From Oopsacas minuta (taxonomy: Eukaryota; Porifera; Hexactinellida; Lyssacinosida; Leucopsacidae): a stretch of DNA of 64,000 nt. Shown here piece by piece: positions 9,788 through 20,400 of this stretch. The position numbers were made by a program, and so were the translations under genes. The notes under the pieces are model-generated. The model had not been told where the DNA came from, did not search any database, and saw only the letters and a program-made list of their open reading frames with translations. The number at the start of each line of letters is the position of its first letter. Within the stretch, counting starts at the first letter, position 1. The DNA lies in contig JAKMXF010000313.1 of the NCBI GenBank assembly GCA_024704765.1, forward strand, positions 64,268 to 128,267, read 5' to 3'.

Positions 9788-11699
9788 GCTATTGGAAAAA
9801 TAAATTCAGAAATTTGTGAATAATATTTTCAACTTTACGGAGAATTGCAACACAGATTGAGTATTTGCGGGTTGAAAATGTATGCGTGTAAGTATAGAAA
9901 TGTATATGTGGTATATGAGTAGTATTAGTTGACTCTAGTTATACTATACAACGAGGATCGATATATAAAACTAATTTGACCAAGTTAGGCAAGGAAAACT
10001 TCTATACTAGAGCGGTCAGGAAACCAAGCACATTCGTTATGACATCACTTTCCACATGTATCACATTGAACAGTTTATTCGACTGAATTTGCGATGTCTC
10101 CCACATAAGCGTATCCTTGCAGATTACAGTCGCATATTTGAGTAATAATTAACTGATGTGGTTTGGTAATTTCCTGTGTGTACTCCACGTGTAGGTATCA
10201 TTGGAAATGGAATTACTCGTTCTTTAACTATACATTCAATACAATGAGACCTCATTAGACTCTGATTTCAGGACTGAGCTTCAGGATCAATACCAGCAGC
10301 TATGGCTTTACCGACAGATAGTGAGAACAAGCCACATTCAGAACTCCCTCCTGTTTTGTATACTGGGAACAATTACCAAAAGCTTTGGAGATTTGTCAGC
10401 ATACAATAATGCCAATTGCGTATCTAGGTCTCCACAAGTTTTCCGAATACACAGTGAGTCGTACACATATACTCCACCTTTACTATCATACTTTTAGCAT
10501 ACCAAGTGTCGACTACATGAACATATCTGTATACTTGGGGTCTCTAGTGGGCCGCAGGGCTTTCTTGAAACGAAGTTTCTAAATGGTTACAAAATATAAT
10601 ATAGGAGTAATGAATTCTAATTTATTTAGGTCTGAAAGTATTCCCGATCCATTTCCCTAGAAATATAACTTGTTGATAATTTAAAATACGATGTAAATTG
10701 AACACCTCTGAATAATTTATGCGATAAGTGCGAAGTTAAATATCAATATTACTTGTGAGAAGAGCATATCTTGTAGTCCTTTGATATCAGAATAGCGAAA
10801 GCTATGTTTCAGCAAAATCTAAATAAAACAAAGTATAATAAAAAATTGAAATGAAATTGATATTATGCAAGTTAGCAACAAATTTAAAGAATCTATAAAG
10901 TAATGATATGACCTTGCTATCTTAAATTCTTACGGATAGGCTCAAACAGAATAAATTAACTGTGACATCTGAGAGCCAATGATTTGTCGGAGAAAGTTCA
11001 CGCAGACATGTTTCTCTGCAGGGTTGTTTCAAAATATTAGCAGCATTCGGTGTAGTCATAACGATATTACGGTCGTCAGTTTGCACATCATTAGCCTCGT
11101 CACTATATCATCTGTGATGTTAAATGGAACAGGACTGTGCAGCAGATTCATTGAGGTACTGATTTGTGTTCCAAATGGTAACCCTTCAAGGAATGACTTT
11201 CAGAGTTTGGAATACTATCATTAGTATCATTTCCTGCTAGTCCTTGTTTTTGTATTACAGGCGTTACCATGAGTGATTGTGTAAATCCTCTTTGGGCCGT
11301 GCTTGTGATCATTCTGGGTTTCATGGAATTTTTCACACTTTGGGGTTTGTCTTCAATCTTGTTTACTATTGGAAGGTTATTATGCTCCATGTACGATATT
11401 AGCATATCAATTAGTACATTCTTAGTTACATTTGACTTAGATATACACTAGAATTTTATTGAGTTGGCCACCAGGCAGGTTTTGCTCTTCTACTCCCCAA
11501 ATTACGTGCACATCCTAAAAACAAAATGTGAAGTTTACTAATTTGCTCCTTATACACATATAATATAGATTCTCACAAAAGTCTATACGTCACAGTTATT
11601 TAAACAGATATCTAATGGTGATATATATATATAACTATTTATGGTACGTGTATGGACTGAGGTCTCCCTTTCAGCTAAATATCCTGTACCAAACCTTGT
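9788..11699. other. No recognisable gene; one unassigned minus-strand frame
   Basis: Nothing is assigned. The minus frame at 11148-11405 (85 codons, Ser/Lys/Met-rich) is preceded at about 11515 by a reasonable acceptor-like tract (TTTTGTTTTTAG on the minus strand). It could be a decayed exon, but I recognise no domain. Confidence 0.35.
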
Positions 11700-12000
11700 T
11701 TATCTATATTATTAAATCTCAATTGTTGTCTGTTTGTCTGTTTGTTTGTTTGTTTGTCCGTTGTCAAGGAAAGGATTTACTGTATGCAATTTCGAAATTG
11801 TCGCGTAATTATGTATTTATCGTGTTTATCAAGGAAGTTTAAATATAATTCAATAAAACTTCACTAAACATATCGAACATGCTGAATCCGATTTCCACAC
11901 TTTTGGATAATCATATGTAAAGTTATTTTTGATTTATTAATATAAAGTAAACAAATTATCCAAATTTGGGTAGAATCATACTTTCAACGACTATACTTGG
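11700..12000 (+). repeat. Helitron-like repeat, family A (5' part)
   Basis: Begins CTATATTATTAAATCTCAAT, followed by a GTCTGTTTG run, then the GTTGTCAAGGAAAGGATTTA block, and continues through the AATCCGATTTCCACAC block. It matches other family A copies block for block. A short open frame here (11615-11842) is repeat sequence. Confidence 0.75.
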
Positions 12001-13379
12001 GTATTAGAGTAAGGCCGATATAATGGAAATTGGTATAGGTGCATAGGTACATTTTGGGATGGAGGTTTGCACCTAGATCGTATAAAATCTTAAAATGTGG
12101 GCTTATCGCACAGAATATAAGTCTCTCATGTTAAGCAAAGTTAGAAGTCATTCTTAATAAGGTTATAGCAATATAAAGATGGTTCGACCATTCTCTACCA
12201 CTCAGTCAAGTAGTTTTCCACCATTCAGTCAGACCCCAAAATATTTATTCACCTGAATTGTGAATTAAATTTTCTGAATTTCTTTCTCGGCAGTTGAATA
12301 AGAGTTATTCGACTGTCGAAAAAAGGCTTTTAATAATATGAGATTTAAGGCATTAATAAATCCCTAGGCCGGCGAAGTAAATTGAAATTGAAACTGAATG
12401 TGATTGTATCTATTTATAGTAAACCCCACAGCCAACGCTGAGCTTGAATAAATTATAATTTACTGTTCCTTAAGATTAATACGACCAGTCGGGTCGGATT
12501 TGAGTGAGTTATAATATTTTGAAAAACTTATTGAAATATCGTAAAAAATAGTTAGAAATAATGGAATATTCATATGAAACCTTTATATCGATATATCCAT
12601 GGACATTGAGGAATTAGGTAGATGTAGTTACCCTTGACTCCTTCTAACTACATGATTCCAAGTAGACTTACACTATGACAAATCAATCTAGCCTATCCAT
12701 TTTAAGGATGTCAAATTGTATCACACAAATGTTCTTGAACAATATCCACAAGATAGGTATTCCACGTATTTCTTTTCCTCAGTGAGGTATGATTGCTTTG
12801 GGAATCTACAGCACATTCACATTTTGTTGTTTGATATATTTTGTAGATGGAAGACTTATTTCAGAATCTTCCATTCATAACATCGCGATTCAAGAGCGGC
12901 GGAACCTCCGTGCTTCTAGGGGGCTATAGTTCCCCTACTTTTGAGTCATAAAGTATATATGTCGCCCATATATTTCGTTCTCCTATTTGAAGGTGGACAT
13001 AGTTAAACAGGCTAGCCATAGTTTTATTAGCTTCCACCGCCACTGTCGCGATTGATTTAATGGAATTCCATAGATAATTTTGTGAAGAAGATTGTCAATG
13101 AGAACTTTGTATATAAGTATAGGGGACTGGGGACTACATGGCATCGTTATCATTACTTTTTTAGTATAATATTTAACGATCACAAGAGAAGAAATTACTG
13201 TATTGCTAATTTTCGTATGAAAGCTCTCTACTGTGTGAAAAATTTCAAAAGTACTACATTTAAATGGATATCCAGAGTACAAAATATCCATGGCAAGCCT
13301 TTTTCTTGGATATAGTTGAAAAGGGTTTGTATCGCTCTCCATACTTTAACAAGGATTATGAATACTCATGGTCAGGGGC
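12001..13379. other. No recognisable gene
   Basis: Includes an unassigned minus frame at 12983-13342 with no domain I recognise. It may be part of the hAT relic just to the right. Confidence 0.35.
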
Positions 13380-14720
13380 TTCGGTGAAAATGGTGGACTT
13401 GGCAAGAGAATTAAGGGAAATTTCAGACTCTATTTTATAATTAACCCTCAGGATATCTAATTGCAAATTCAGTTGTTGTGAGCAAATATCATCGGCATAG
13501 AAACTCTTTACGAAAAAAATTCTTCTTCATAAGGGCTTTCATTTACAGATGGTACCTTTTGTTTTATCGGCAATCTGGAATTGTTTACTCATAAATCTTC
13601 TACTGGTTTATAGCACTTATCCAAAAAGTGATACATCTCTCTTCTATTTTCATATCATTGAGCGTTTACAAGTTATGAGCACAATCTGTTGTGCTTCTGA
13701 TGCAAATATATCTTTGGACTGGAGAGTCTTACTGAGATTATCAGAATGGCAAAGAAGTTCTCCAATAAGTACTCCAAAGAGAAAATCGAAAGTCTCCATC
13801 TAGGAAGATACATCACGAAATCAAATTTTTATTATGGCACAGTGTTTCTTACCAAAGCAATCGCAAAAGCTCTATAATTAACCTTAATACGATGCAAAGC
13901 TTGACTTCTAACTCTCCCTCTTGTTGGGCATCTCTTTGAGGAGATCGCTTGACTAATTTAGCAATTTCCTGTGTAATCTCCTATGCATCTTTCATTATTT
14001 TTTGATTGTGTCACAACAAGCCAAATTTACGGAATACCAATAACAGTGAGTATGTACTGCGCGTGGTTCCTCTTATAAAGCCTGCGTGGACACTCCATTC
14101 CGATCCCCTTATATTGAAGCTGCACCGTAATAAAATAGGCCACGTAATTTAGCAAAAGATATATTTAGGCCTAACATAGCTACAATAGAATTAGCATCAG
14201 TAGATTCCATCTGATAAAGACGGAAGCACTACTAATCATGTACTTCTAGTTCGTCATCAACTCATCGTATACAATAAAGGCTGCACATTATTAGATGTAT
14301 CTGTTGTTTCATCAAACATAAGTTAGTAGTATGAAACTAAATGAAGACCAACTACAAACTTTCGGGATAATGTAGGACATTGTTTCAATATCTCACTTTG
14401 AATTTCAGAGGAGGTGTACATATTCGAATTCTTTCCCATCCAAGCGATGATGCGAATTCTGAGCTTCAGAACTTGGAGAAGTTAAGAATTAGGTCCATCA
14501 TCATGACCCCTAATGCAAAGACCTTAACGAGCATATTGTAGAGGATTTTCAAAAAACAATGGCGGTTGTCACATTTATCTTGTTCAAGTTTTTTGAAAGA
14601 CTTTCAACCACATTAACAATTGTAGAAGGCACTATAATAATTCATAAAATCGAATTTGCGAAATCTCCTAAATAAGGAATATACTTCAGTGTATGAATCA
14701 GCGTTCGACAAAATATAAAT
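13380..14720 (-). pseudogene. ZMYM1-like hAT transposase, heavily decayed
   Basis: On the minus strand, scattered but correctly ordered blocks are readable. They are MFDETTDTSN (near 14310), VVLPSLSDGI and DANSIVAMLGLNISFAKLRG then LFYYGAAS (14230-14110), METFDFLFGVLIGELLCHSD and NLSKTLQSKDIFASEAQQIV (13800-13690), and DICSQQLNLQLDILRVNYKI (13490-13430). These are landmarks of ZMYM1/DUF4371-type hAT transposases: D-T/S, LRG-YDGA, then TF-F-LGL-HSDNLSKTLQ. Stops and frameshifts are numerous, and no terminal repeats are seen. Confidence 0.75.
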
Positions 14721-14929
14721 TTGTTGGTGGCTGACCTTAGCCACCAAACCAGCTAATCTCCGGAGCACTGGTGTGACTGTGGTCATACATAGATTGAGTA
14801 TATTTCCGAACTATAGTATTAGTGTGTATTAATTATTAATAAAGAGAATTGAAATTGTGTAAGCAAATTTGTCACTTTGTATGCTATACTTACTATTTTA
14901 TGACCTTTTCCGTCTATTTTTTATTTGAG

Positions 14930-15033
14930 CAGAGGTGCCGCGAAGGTCCAGCACAGGCCCCACTTCATTAATGTAAATATGCCACAGTAATAACCTGTGC
15001 CCCACCAGTAGAGGCGGGCTAGCGCCGCCACTG
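14930..15033. mobile_element. Probable short hAT MITE
   Basis: A 104-bp segment with inverted ends (CAGAGGTGCCGC at left; right, inverted, CAGTGGCGGCGC). The flanks TATTTGAG and ATGTTGAG agree at only 5 of 8 bases, so the target duplication is eroded or absent. Confidence 0.5.
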
Positions 15034-15198
15034 ATGTTGAGTAATTATTTTCTTTACAAAATGATAGTTCTTTCTTTCAGAGTGGTCATTCTGCCTTTTA
15101 ATCAACAACAATAACCCATAACGAAAATACTTCCAATCATGGTCATGTTCGATCAATTTATGATTATATTCTAATACTGTAAAATCTTATGTTCAATA

Positions 15199-15311
15199 CA
15201 GAGGCTTAGCGAGGGTGCGGCATATGCGGCACATGCCGCACCTAATTTGCCTGTGCCCACCAAAGGTTTACATGGAAATGTATTACATGTGCGGCCTTAG
15301 CTACTCCTCTG
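15199..15311. mobile_element. Probable hAT MITE, 113 bp
   Basis: Starts CAGAGGCTTAGCGAGG and ends GGCCTTAGCTACTCCTCTG, near-inverted ends, with TGCGGCA-rich palindromic core. Flanks GTTCAATA and GTTGCATA match at 6 of 8 positions. A fossil relative with the same GCGGC core lies at about 45310-45430. Confidence 0.6.
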
Positions 15312-15670
15312 GTTGCATATTATGAGATTGTGACGTGATGTATTATATGAAAACCGAAAGATAGACATGTTTGTATAAGGCTATGGCTGCAGTGCCTGTA
15401 CCGGTACTGGAAGGGAATATTTACAGTACCGGTACAAGGATCGGAGAAAGTATGCCTAGAGTACAGGTAGGCATCTTGGGTTGAAACTAATTAAGCAACA
15501 AGATATTCCATCATAACACCCCTCAGGGACATCAAGGAGGCAGTGAAACATCTGGCCGCATTGAAGAGCATTTTTCCACTAATCCACTGTAAATTCTGAA
15601 CTACATGAATGAATTGTGGAAGGAATCCTCCAATACTACAATTGGAAATAATAATATAATATTACTGACG

Positions 15671-15676
15671 AAAAAA
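15671..15676 (-). terminator. T run downstream of a tRNA-like unit
   Basis: On the minus strand, six T residues follow the tRNA-like sequence by about 4-5 bases, as expected for RNA polymerase III termination. Confidence 0.4.
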
Positions 15677-15680
15677 GTAA

Positions 15681-15752
15681 GGCAAGAATGGGATTCGAAC
15701 CCAGGACATAAAGGTTATTAGCTTATGATCTTACAACCTGGACCATACAAAT
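15681..15752 (-). pseudogene. tRNA-Ile(AAU)-like sequence (SINE head or tRNA pseudogene)
   Basis: The minus strand has an A-box-like TGGTCCAGGTTGTAAGATC with a 4-bp D stem (GGTC/GATC). It then has an anticodon loop CTAATAA (anticodon AAU) and a perfect B box GGTTCGAATCC with a closed T stem-loop. The acceptor stem does not pair and the anticodon stem is poor, so it cannot be a functional tRNA. It could be a tRNA-derived SINE head or an old pseudogene. A T6 tract follows. Confidence 0.45.
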
Positions 15753-15756
15753 ACAC

Positions 15757-16251
15757 AAATCATCAACGGCTAAATGCGAAATAAAAGCTCCTATTGACAG
15801 TGAAATAGTAAAGAATACCACAAGAAAGAGGCATCATCAACCAACACTAAAGAAAATCAATGAATAAGGAAGCAAAAACAAAATACACAAACCCTGATTC
15901 ACAGTAATTTCGTTACCGTACTGCAAGGTGAATTTGCACGATTCCGGTCTACATTTTCAAATGCGAACATATTAAGTTAGTGTCAGTTCTCTCTTGCCCC
16001 GCCATTTTTTAATGTATAATTTAAGAAAAATTCAGCAAAAATAATTTTTAATTTTGTTCTTCGGAATATACTTTGTTCATGTGATGGGACACGTAAAAAC
16101 AAAATTCTTGGATGAGCCCTTCAAAAATCCTATGAAGAAAAGGATGTTAACAAGCATAATGGTCTCTCAGTTCAACAATATGTTTAATCGTATTAGTTGA
16201 GTTGAAATTAGGCATATTCTTAACCATAAATATTTATGATATTGTTAGTAT
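15757..16251. other. Region downstream of SEC63; no other gene seen
   Basis: Should contain the SEC63 3' untranslated region (minus strand). I did not find a convincing AATAAA close to the stop codon. Confidence 0.4.
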
Positions 16252-17401
16252 TCAAGGAGTGTCTAATCCAGAATCATCTGATCCACTTCCTTCCGTTGAA
16301 GTCGTTTCCTCTTGCTCAATGAAATCATTGTCAAGTTCTTTGTCATGTTCATCAAGACCGTAGTCAAAGTTTTCTTGGTGGGAATCAGGAAAATACACAG
16401 TAAATACACAAGATTGTTTACAATTTAAACCAATATATGAATCTGAAATAAGAAATATATCGTATTGGTAACGTCCAATTTGGAGCGGTGCTTGAAATTT
16501 AAGTTCGGCCTCTAAGGTATTCACCAAACCAGAAATAAATTTAGGTGCAGCAACCAGGGACCTGGATTTGAGATCTGACATATACAACCACCACCCCTCG
16601 TGCCTGGTACCACAAAAATTCGGACAGTGTACAGGGAAGGAGCATAATTCATCACGGGAAGATGATTTGCCCTTATTCTTTTTAAGGATAGTCTTTTGAA
16701 GTAGTTCAAATTCTTTGTCTTCATCAACATCGTCCAATTCCTGATGTTCTTTGTCCATCAAATTATTTATTGATTTAACTTGTCCTACTACATCAATCTT
16801 TTCTTGTGTAAAGTTTGCTTTAGGAACTTTTCTAGCTAGTTTGTGATTTTTAACTCTCTTACTAACCTTTGTACCTTTTGTTTTTGAACGAATCATAGTG
16901 GAGTTAGTATTACACAATGGTAGTATAGTCCCAACGTTATCTTCTACAGTTACATCAGGAGTCTTCTCAGTATCTCCCAATTCAACAGTGGACAGTAAAT
17001 TTGTGCGTTGGAGATAGATATTTACGGTTACCAAAGCACCAGGAGTAATTCTGCTGCTATCTTTTAAATCAACAATTTCCAATTCTATTTGCATATCTAT
17101 CTTTGGCATTCCACTTAAAACAGCGATTACATCGAGATATTCATCTTGTGTTAGATGTCTTAGTAATTTGCGACGTTCTTCTTCTGTCAAATTAGCAATA
17201 TCATCGAGTGACCGAACACTCCTCTTTTTAGTAGTGAAATGTTTGAATTCTGTCTCATTTATGTGTGGTAACTGCAACAAAGGGGATGAATTAAGATCAG
17301 TGAGCTTTTGGGTGATCATTGATCCAAGTTTTAGAATATTCTCAAGTGTTTCAAGAGTTGGACCTTTATTATTCTTGAACTGAGTTTGGCGCTTCAATTT
17401 T
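16252..17401 (-). CDS. SEC63: SEC63 exon 4 (residues 359-741 and stop)
   Basis: The acceptor is TTTCTAG just before 17401; its first base completes the Arg codon started in exon 3. It encodes the second part of the Sec63 helical domain (GPTLETLENILKLG, SPLLQLPHINE, LSGMPKIDMQIELEIVDLKD). A Lys-rich then Asp/Glu-rich linker follows. The C-terminal beta-sandwich has EGWWLYMSDLKSRSL and RYQYDIFLISDSYIGL. The tail is strongly acidic, the type that contacts Sec62 in other animals. The open frame extends 14 bases upstream to 17415, but that stretch is intron. Confidence 0.95.
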
Positions 17402-20400
17402 CTAGAAAGATACAAAGATAACTAACATTCAGAATATTTTTTCCAATTCGGTTGGAATTCTAAGAATATTCTCTTAATTAATCCACAAATATCTATGAGC
17501 ATCTGCCTAAAGATTCTATGGATATAGCAGAAAGTAGAACGATGGCTTGTTATCATTGTTTATGACATTTTGGTGCCCTGTTTCATTTGTAGCAGGTGCG
17601 TTCCAATACTATTGGTCATATAATTTGCTGATAAAAATGCCTAAATAAAACGCAGTTTTTATCATAGTTTGGGATTTTGTATATGAAATTGATATGATTT
17701 TAAGTTCCAGCATTGCACTCTATACATAAGGCAATGGTGCTCATTAAAATTTTTGGAAGAGGGTGGGCGCTAAGTATTTTAGTCGTCAATTTTTAGCTAA
17801 ATATTCCCGAAATTTTGATATACAATTGATTTTTGGGAAACTAATTATCCTAATTTGTTGCATCGCCAAATGTGGTGGAAATTTCAAAAAACAGTCTCTA
17901 AATATCACAGCATATACTCGAATTTAGTCAATATCAGATTCAGCATCAGTATGAGTTTTCTTATGAGATACAAGTATCTATATTATTAAATTGCAATTGT
18001 TGGCTATCTGTTTGTTGTCAAGGAAAGGATTTATGGAATGTTATATCAAATTCGGTTTTCTCAATTCTGATGTATAAGCGTACATAGTTATGCGACAACA
18101 ACTATGTACTCATGATTTATGGTGTTTATCAAGAAAGTAAAGAAAATTCAATAAAACAAAAAACAAAAAATATCAAATATGCTGAATCTGATTTTCACAC
18201 ATTTGAATTAATCATATGCAGTGGCGTAGCACTGCTTCAAAAAGTGGCCGGCTAGAAATAGAAACAAACCTTGGTTGTATGGTCCAATAAATGTACAGTT
18301 AAGACATTGGAAAGTAATTAATGAAATATAAAGTAGTCTCATTGTAGAAACACTTGATTACATGTCCTGTTTGAAAACGTACCAAAAACAGTTATTCGGT
18401 GTTCAGTGCTCGAAAATTGGTTGGCCAACAATGGAAATATAAATGATTAACAAGGTTAGAAAACTATTTCCATACTTTGGACACAATAGTGCGAAGTAAT
18501 AATTCATCAAAACAAGAAAAGTCATGGTCCGGCTAAAAACCGGACAGGCTCAAAATGGTCCAGCAAATTCTGCCCAAAAGAGGTCCGGCCAAAGCCGGAC
18601 CTACTCCTACACCTATGATATGTAATATTATTTGTTGTTTTTACGAATATAAATTAAACAAATAGGTGAAATCTCAAAGGGGGTAACAAAGTATGCTGAA
18701 TCCGAATTTTGTATTATTAAGTTTCGTATGTAAAATTATTGTTATAGGACGCTACGCGAGAAAATATATATGCCATTAGTTGCCTCGATTTCACAGAATA
18801 ATGAAAATTTTAATATTAATTGTCACTGGTCCACCCAAAATATATCTAAGTGGTGATACTGGAGCTTCTACGTCGCTTATGGATAATAGTCTGTGCACTT
18901 TGTGGCTCAGGACTATAAATACTAGAATTTTTCGAAATTTGGACAATTAGGATGTTTGGGTATAATCATGATGACGTAATAATCCCATGATGATTTGCAT
19001 TTAGTAAAAGTTATCACATCAGAACGTGAGATATATTATGGGGTACATGTGATTCCACTTTCAACCATCTAGTGTGTAGATTGGCTGTGCAGTGGTTAAT
19101 AATATGATTTTTAGAAAATCCCAAACGGTGACAATGACGTCATAATTTCGTCATAAGTGTGAATTCTCGTCCAAGCCTGGTTTAAATTACCCGTGTATGC
19201 CAAAAATCAAGTCTGGGGCTTCCAGTCTCTTCAAGATTAGTAACAAAAAGCCAAGTAGCAACTCCAGTACTATCATAGAAGGCCATTAAATGGAATTTGG
19301 ATGGATCATGGATAATAAAAAATCAATTTTTCCTCAAAATATTATCCTCGAGGCACGTAGTGACGATTATAATACCCGGTCGCTACGCGACCGAGTATTA
19401 CCAGAAGTTCAAAAAAAGTACAAAATTGGTGCAAAAGAAATCGCCTGTGTAGTATAATATATAAACTAGCGAATTCGATACTTCAGATCACTATTTATTG
19501 TCATATTCGTGTTTAGCCTCAAAATGCCAGCAGTTGATATATTTATATTGACCATATTCCAAGGGATTTCTTCCCTAGCAACGCACAATTCCTCAGGAAT
19601 GTGACAACATTCCATTCTCAAATTTTGTCCGAACTCCATCGAGTGACCCCTTGTTCGACGCCGCTTGGCTAGTTGAGTATAGCTATGCACATATCGACCT
19701 TCTAGATGATCTCTAAACACATTCTGCTATATCGACCTCCGCGGTCTCTCAATTTTCTAGATATGAGCCTTTGGCTCGTCGCTTCTCGATGACTCAGCGC
19801 ATTGCGCCTCGGGGTATCCTTTATTCTCTAAATTGATGGCCCCTTTGAGTATTATAATATAGATATATTTAGAACAATGTAATTCACAAATATACGTATA
19901 TGGCATATATATTATTGAATTATTTTGTAAGATCAACCCCCCTTGTAGCCGTTGAGGGCAAGTATCTACGTAAAGTTTGAGATTTTGCTAATTTGTTTCC
20001 AATATATTCATAAAACAACCATAAATTTACATATGAGAAACTTGTAAATGCGAAATTCAGATTCAGCGTACTCAGTTACCCCCGGGTAGCCGTTTAGAGC
20101 AAGCGTATTCATAAAAACAACAATATATTTACATATCAACGGACTTTCAAACAGACAAACAACAATTGACATTTAATAATATAGATGCTGTTTACAGTAC
20201 CAAATTTGGAATCAGCACACTCGATTACCCCAGGATAGTCGTTGAAAGTATAAAAATCGGATTCAGCATGTTTGATATATTTAGTGAAGTTTTATTGAAT
20301 TCTATGTACTTCCTTGATAAACACGATAAATACATAGTTATGCGACAACCTTGACAACGGACAAACAAACAAACAAACAAACAGACAGACAATCATCGAG

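Noticed and set aside
12983-13342. 119-codon minus frame as a host gene
   Set aside because: No recognisable domain, and it adjoins a decayed hAT on the same strand, so a transposon remnant is more likely.
15681-15752. Functional tRNA-Ile gene
   Set aside because: The acceptor stem does not pair and the anticodon stem is defective; kept only as a tRNA-like relic.
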